From assembly GCF_019343455.1 (NCBI RefSeq), contig NZ_CP049362.1:3038001-3102000 (forward strand): DNA of 64,000 nt, in the 5' to 3' direction. Below, one piece after another: positions 63,532-64,000 of the stretch. The notes under the pieces are model-generated. The model was not told the origin of the DNA. It was given only the letters and a program-made list of their open reading frames with translations, and ran no database searches. This DNA comes from Alcaligenes ammonioxydans. GTDB taxonomy: Bacteria; Pseudomonadota; Gammaproteobacteria; Burkholderiales; Burkholderiaceae_B. Position numbers and translations under genes: made by a program. Each line of letters begins with the position of its first letter. Positions within the stretch are counted from its first letter, which is position 1.

Positions 63532-64000
63532 TGATGATGAATACCCCGCTGTTAGTGTCATCCATACTGCGTCATGCAGCGAACTATCACGCAGACACAG
63601 AGATCGTCTCCCAAACCGTTGAAGGCCCGGTACACCGGTACACCTATAGCGACCTGTCCAAACGCAGTCAGAAGCTGGCCAATGCACTCCAGAACATGGG
63701 ACTGAAACACGGTGACCGTGTCGCAACCCTGGCCTGGAATGGCTATCGCCATCTGGAGCTGTATTACGGTGTTTCCGGGTCGGGGCTGGTGTGTCATACC
63801 ATCAACCCACGTCTGTTTCAGGATCAAATTGCCTACATCATCGAACATGCCGCTGATAGCGTCCTGTTCGCCGACCTGACGTTTATGCCGATTCTGGAGA
63901 CCTTGGCCCCCCAGTTGTCCACACTGAAAGCCGTGGTCATCATGACGGACGAGGCACACATGCCCCAATCCGACCTGCTGCCCAATCTGCGCTGCTATGA
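63532..64000 (+). CDS. Fatty acyl-CoA ligase (AlkK-like AMP-forming), 5' part
   Basis: At least 156 residues, open at the right edge. Start at the ATG after AGGGAGGATG; sequence begins MLGMMMNTPLLVSSILRHA and continues with YTYSDLSKRSQKLANAL, HGDRVATLAWNGYRHLELYYG and VCHTINPRLFQDQIAYIIEH, the signature of medium/long-chain acyl-CoA ligases. The ATP-binding motifs lie beyond the window. It would activate the fatty acid formed from an alkyl-sulfate-derived alcohol. Confidence 0.85.

Noticed and set aside
1..64000. CRISPR array, prophage or integrative element
   Set aside because: No regularly spaced direct repeats, integrase, phage structural genes or attachment-site duplication at the tRNA gene were seen.

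Overview
The window reads as a chromosomal segment of a betaproteobacterium of the family Alcaligenaceae, most likely Alcaligenes. Three things point there. The pyridine-carboxylate gene order picR-C-E-D-F-B4B3B2B1-A matches, from memory, the picolinate cluster described in Alcaligenes faecalis JQ135. There is a Bug-type (TctC) periplasmic receptor. Housekeeping blocks (dnaQ, rnhA, a YafS-like methyltransferase, gloB, mltD, fabI) have proteobacterial order. No phage, plasmid, insertion sequence or CRISPR array was seen. All names come from reading the translations; no database search was run.

Layout. 1-11.6 kb: picolinate catabolism. It holds the start of a molybdenum hydroxylase, a TRAP binding protein, a four-component Rieske hydroxylase, a decarboxylase, the 2,5-dihydroxypyridine ring-cleavage route to maleate, and a MarR regulator. 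A 1.5 kb gene-free gap at 5.7-7.2 kb carries two related, highly structured elements. 12-13.5 kb: short-chain fatty acid permease. 13.6-23.2 kb: tRNA-Val, dnaQ, an RND efflux pump, rnhA, methyltransferase, gloB, mltD, fabI. 23.4-28.3 kb: DctBD two-component system and the DctA dicarboxylate carrier with a textbook sigma-54 promoter. 28.4-33.3 kb: single genes (GST, TrhO, YdjM-like, DUF4168, DUF411, YbaK).

33.5-43.4 kb is the most unusual block. A sigma-54 activator without a DNA-binding domain sits beside a second, RpoN-like sigma-54 factor. Around them are trehalose synthesis genes (otsA, otsB), an MscS channel, a KGG stress peptide, a DUF4142 protein, an SDR, a DUF3182 ATP-grasp protein and a hydrolase. 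Five -24/-12 promoters were found by eye in front of these genes, which suggests a self-contained osmotic or desiccation stress regulon.

43.4-52.1 kb: two divergent operons around a shared regulatory region. They encode a thiol dioxygenase, enoyl-CoA hydratases, a CoA ligase, a Bug receptor, an AcuI-like reductase, a CaiB/BaiF CoA-transferase and an IclR regulator, and look like a route for a C3 thio-acid such as 3-mercaptopropionate. 52.5-56.5 kb: a DUF2478 protein and a metalloprotease autotransporter. 56.7-64 kb: an alkyl-sulfatase, an outer-membrane protein, a very large SARP/BTAD-type regulator and the start of a fatty acyl-CoA ligase, together plausibly a surfactant (alkyl sulfate) utilisation locus.
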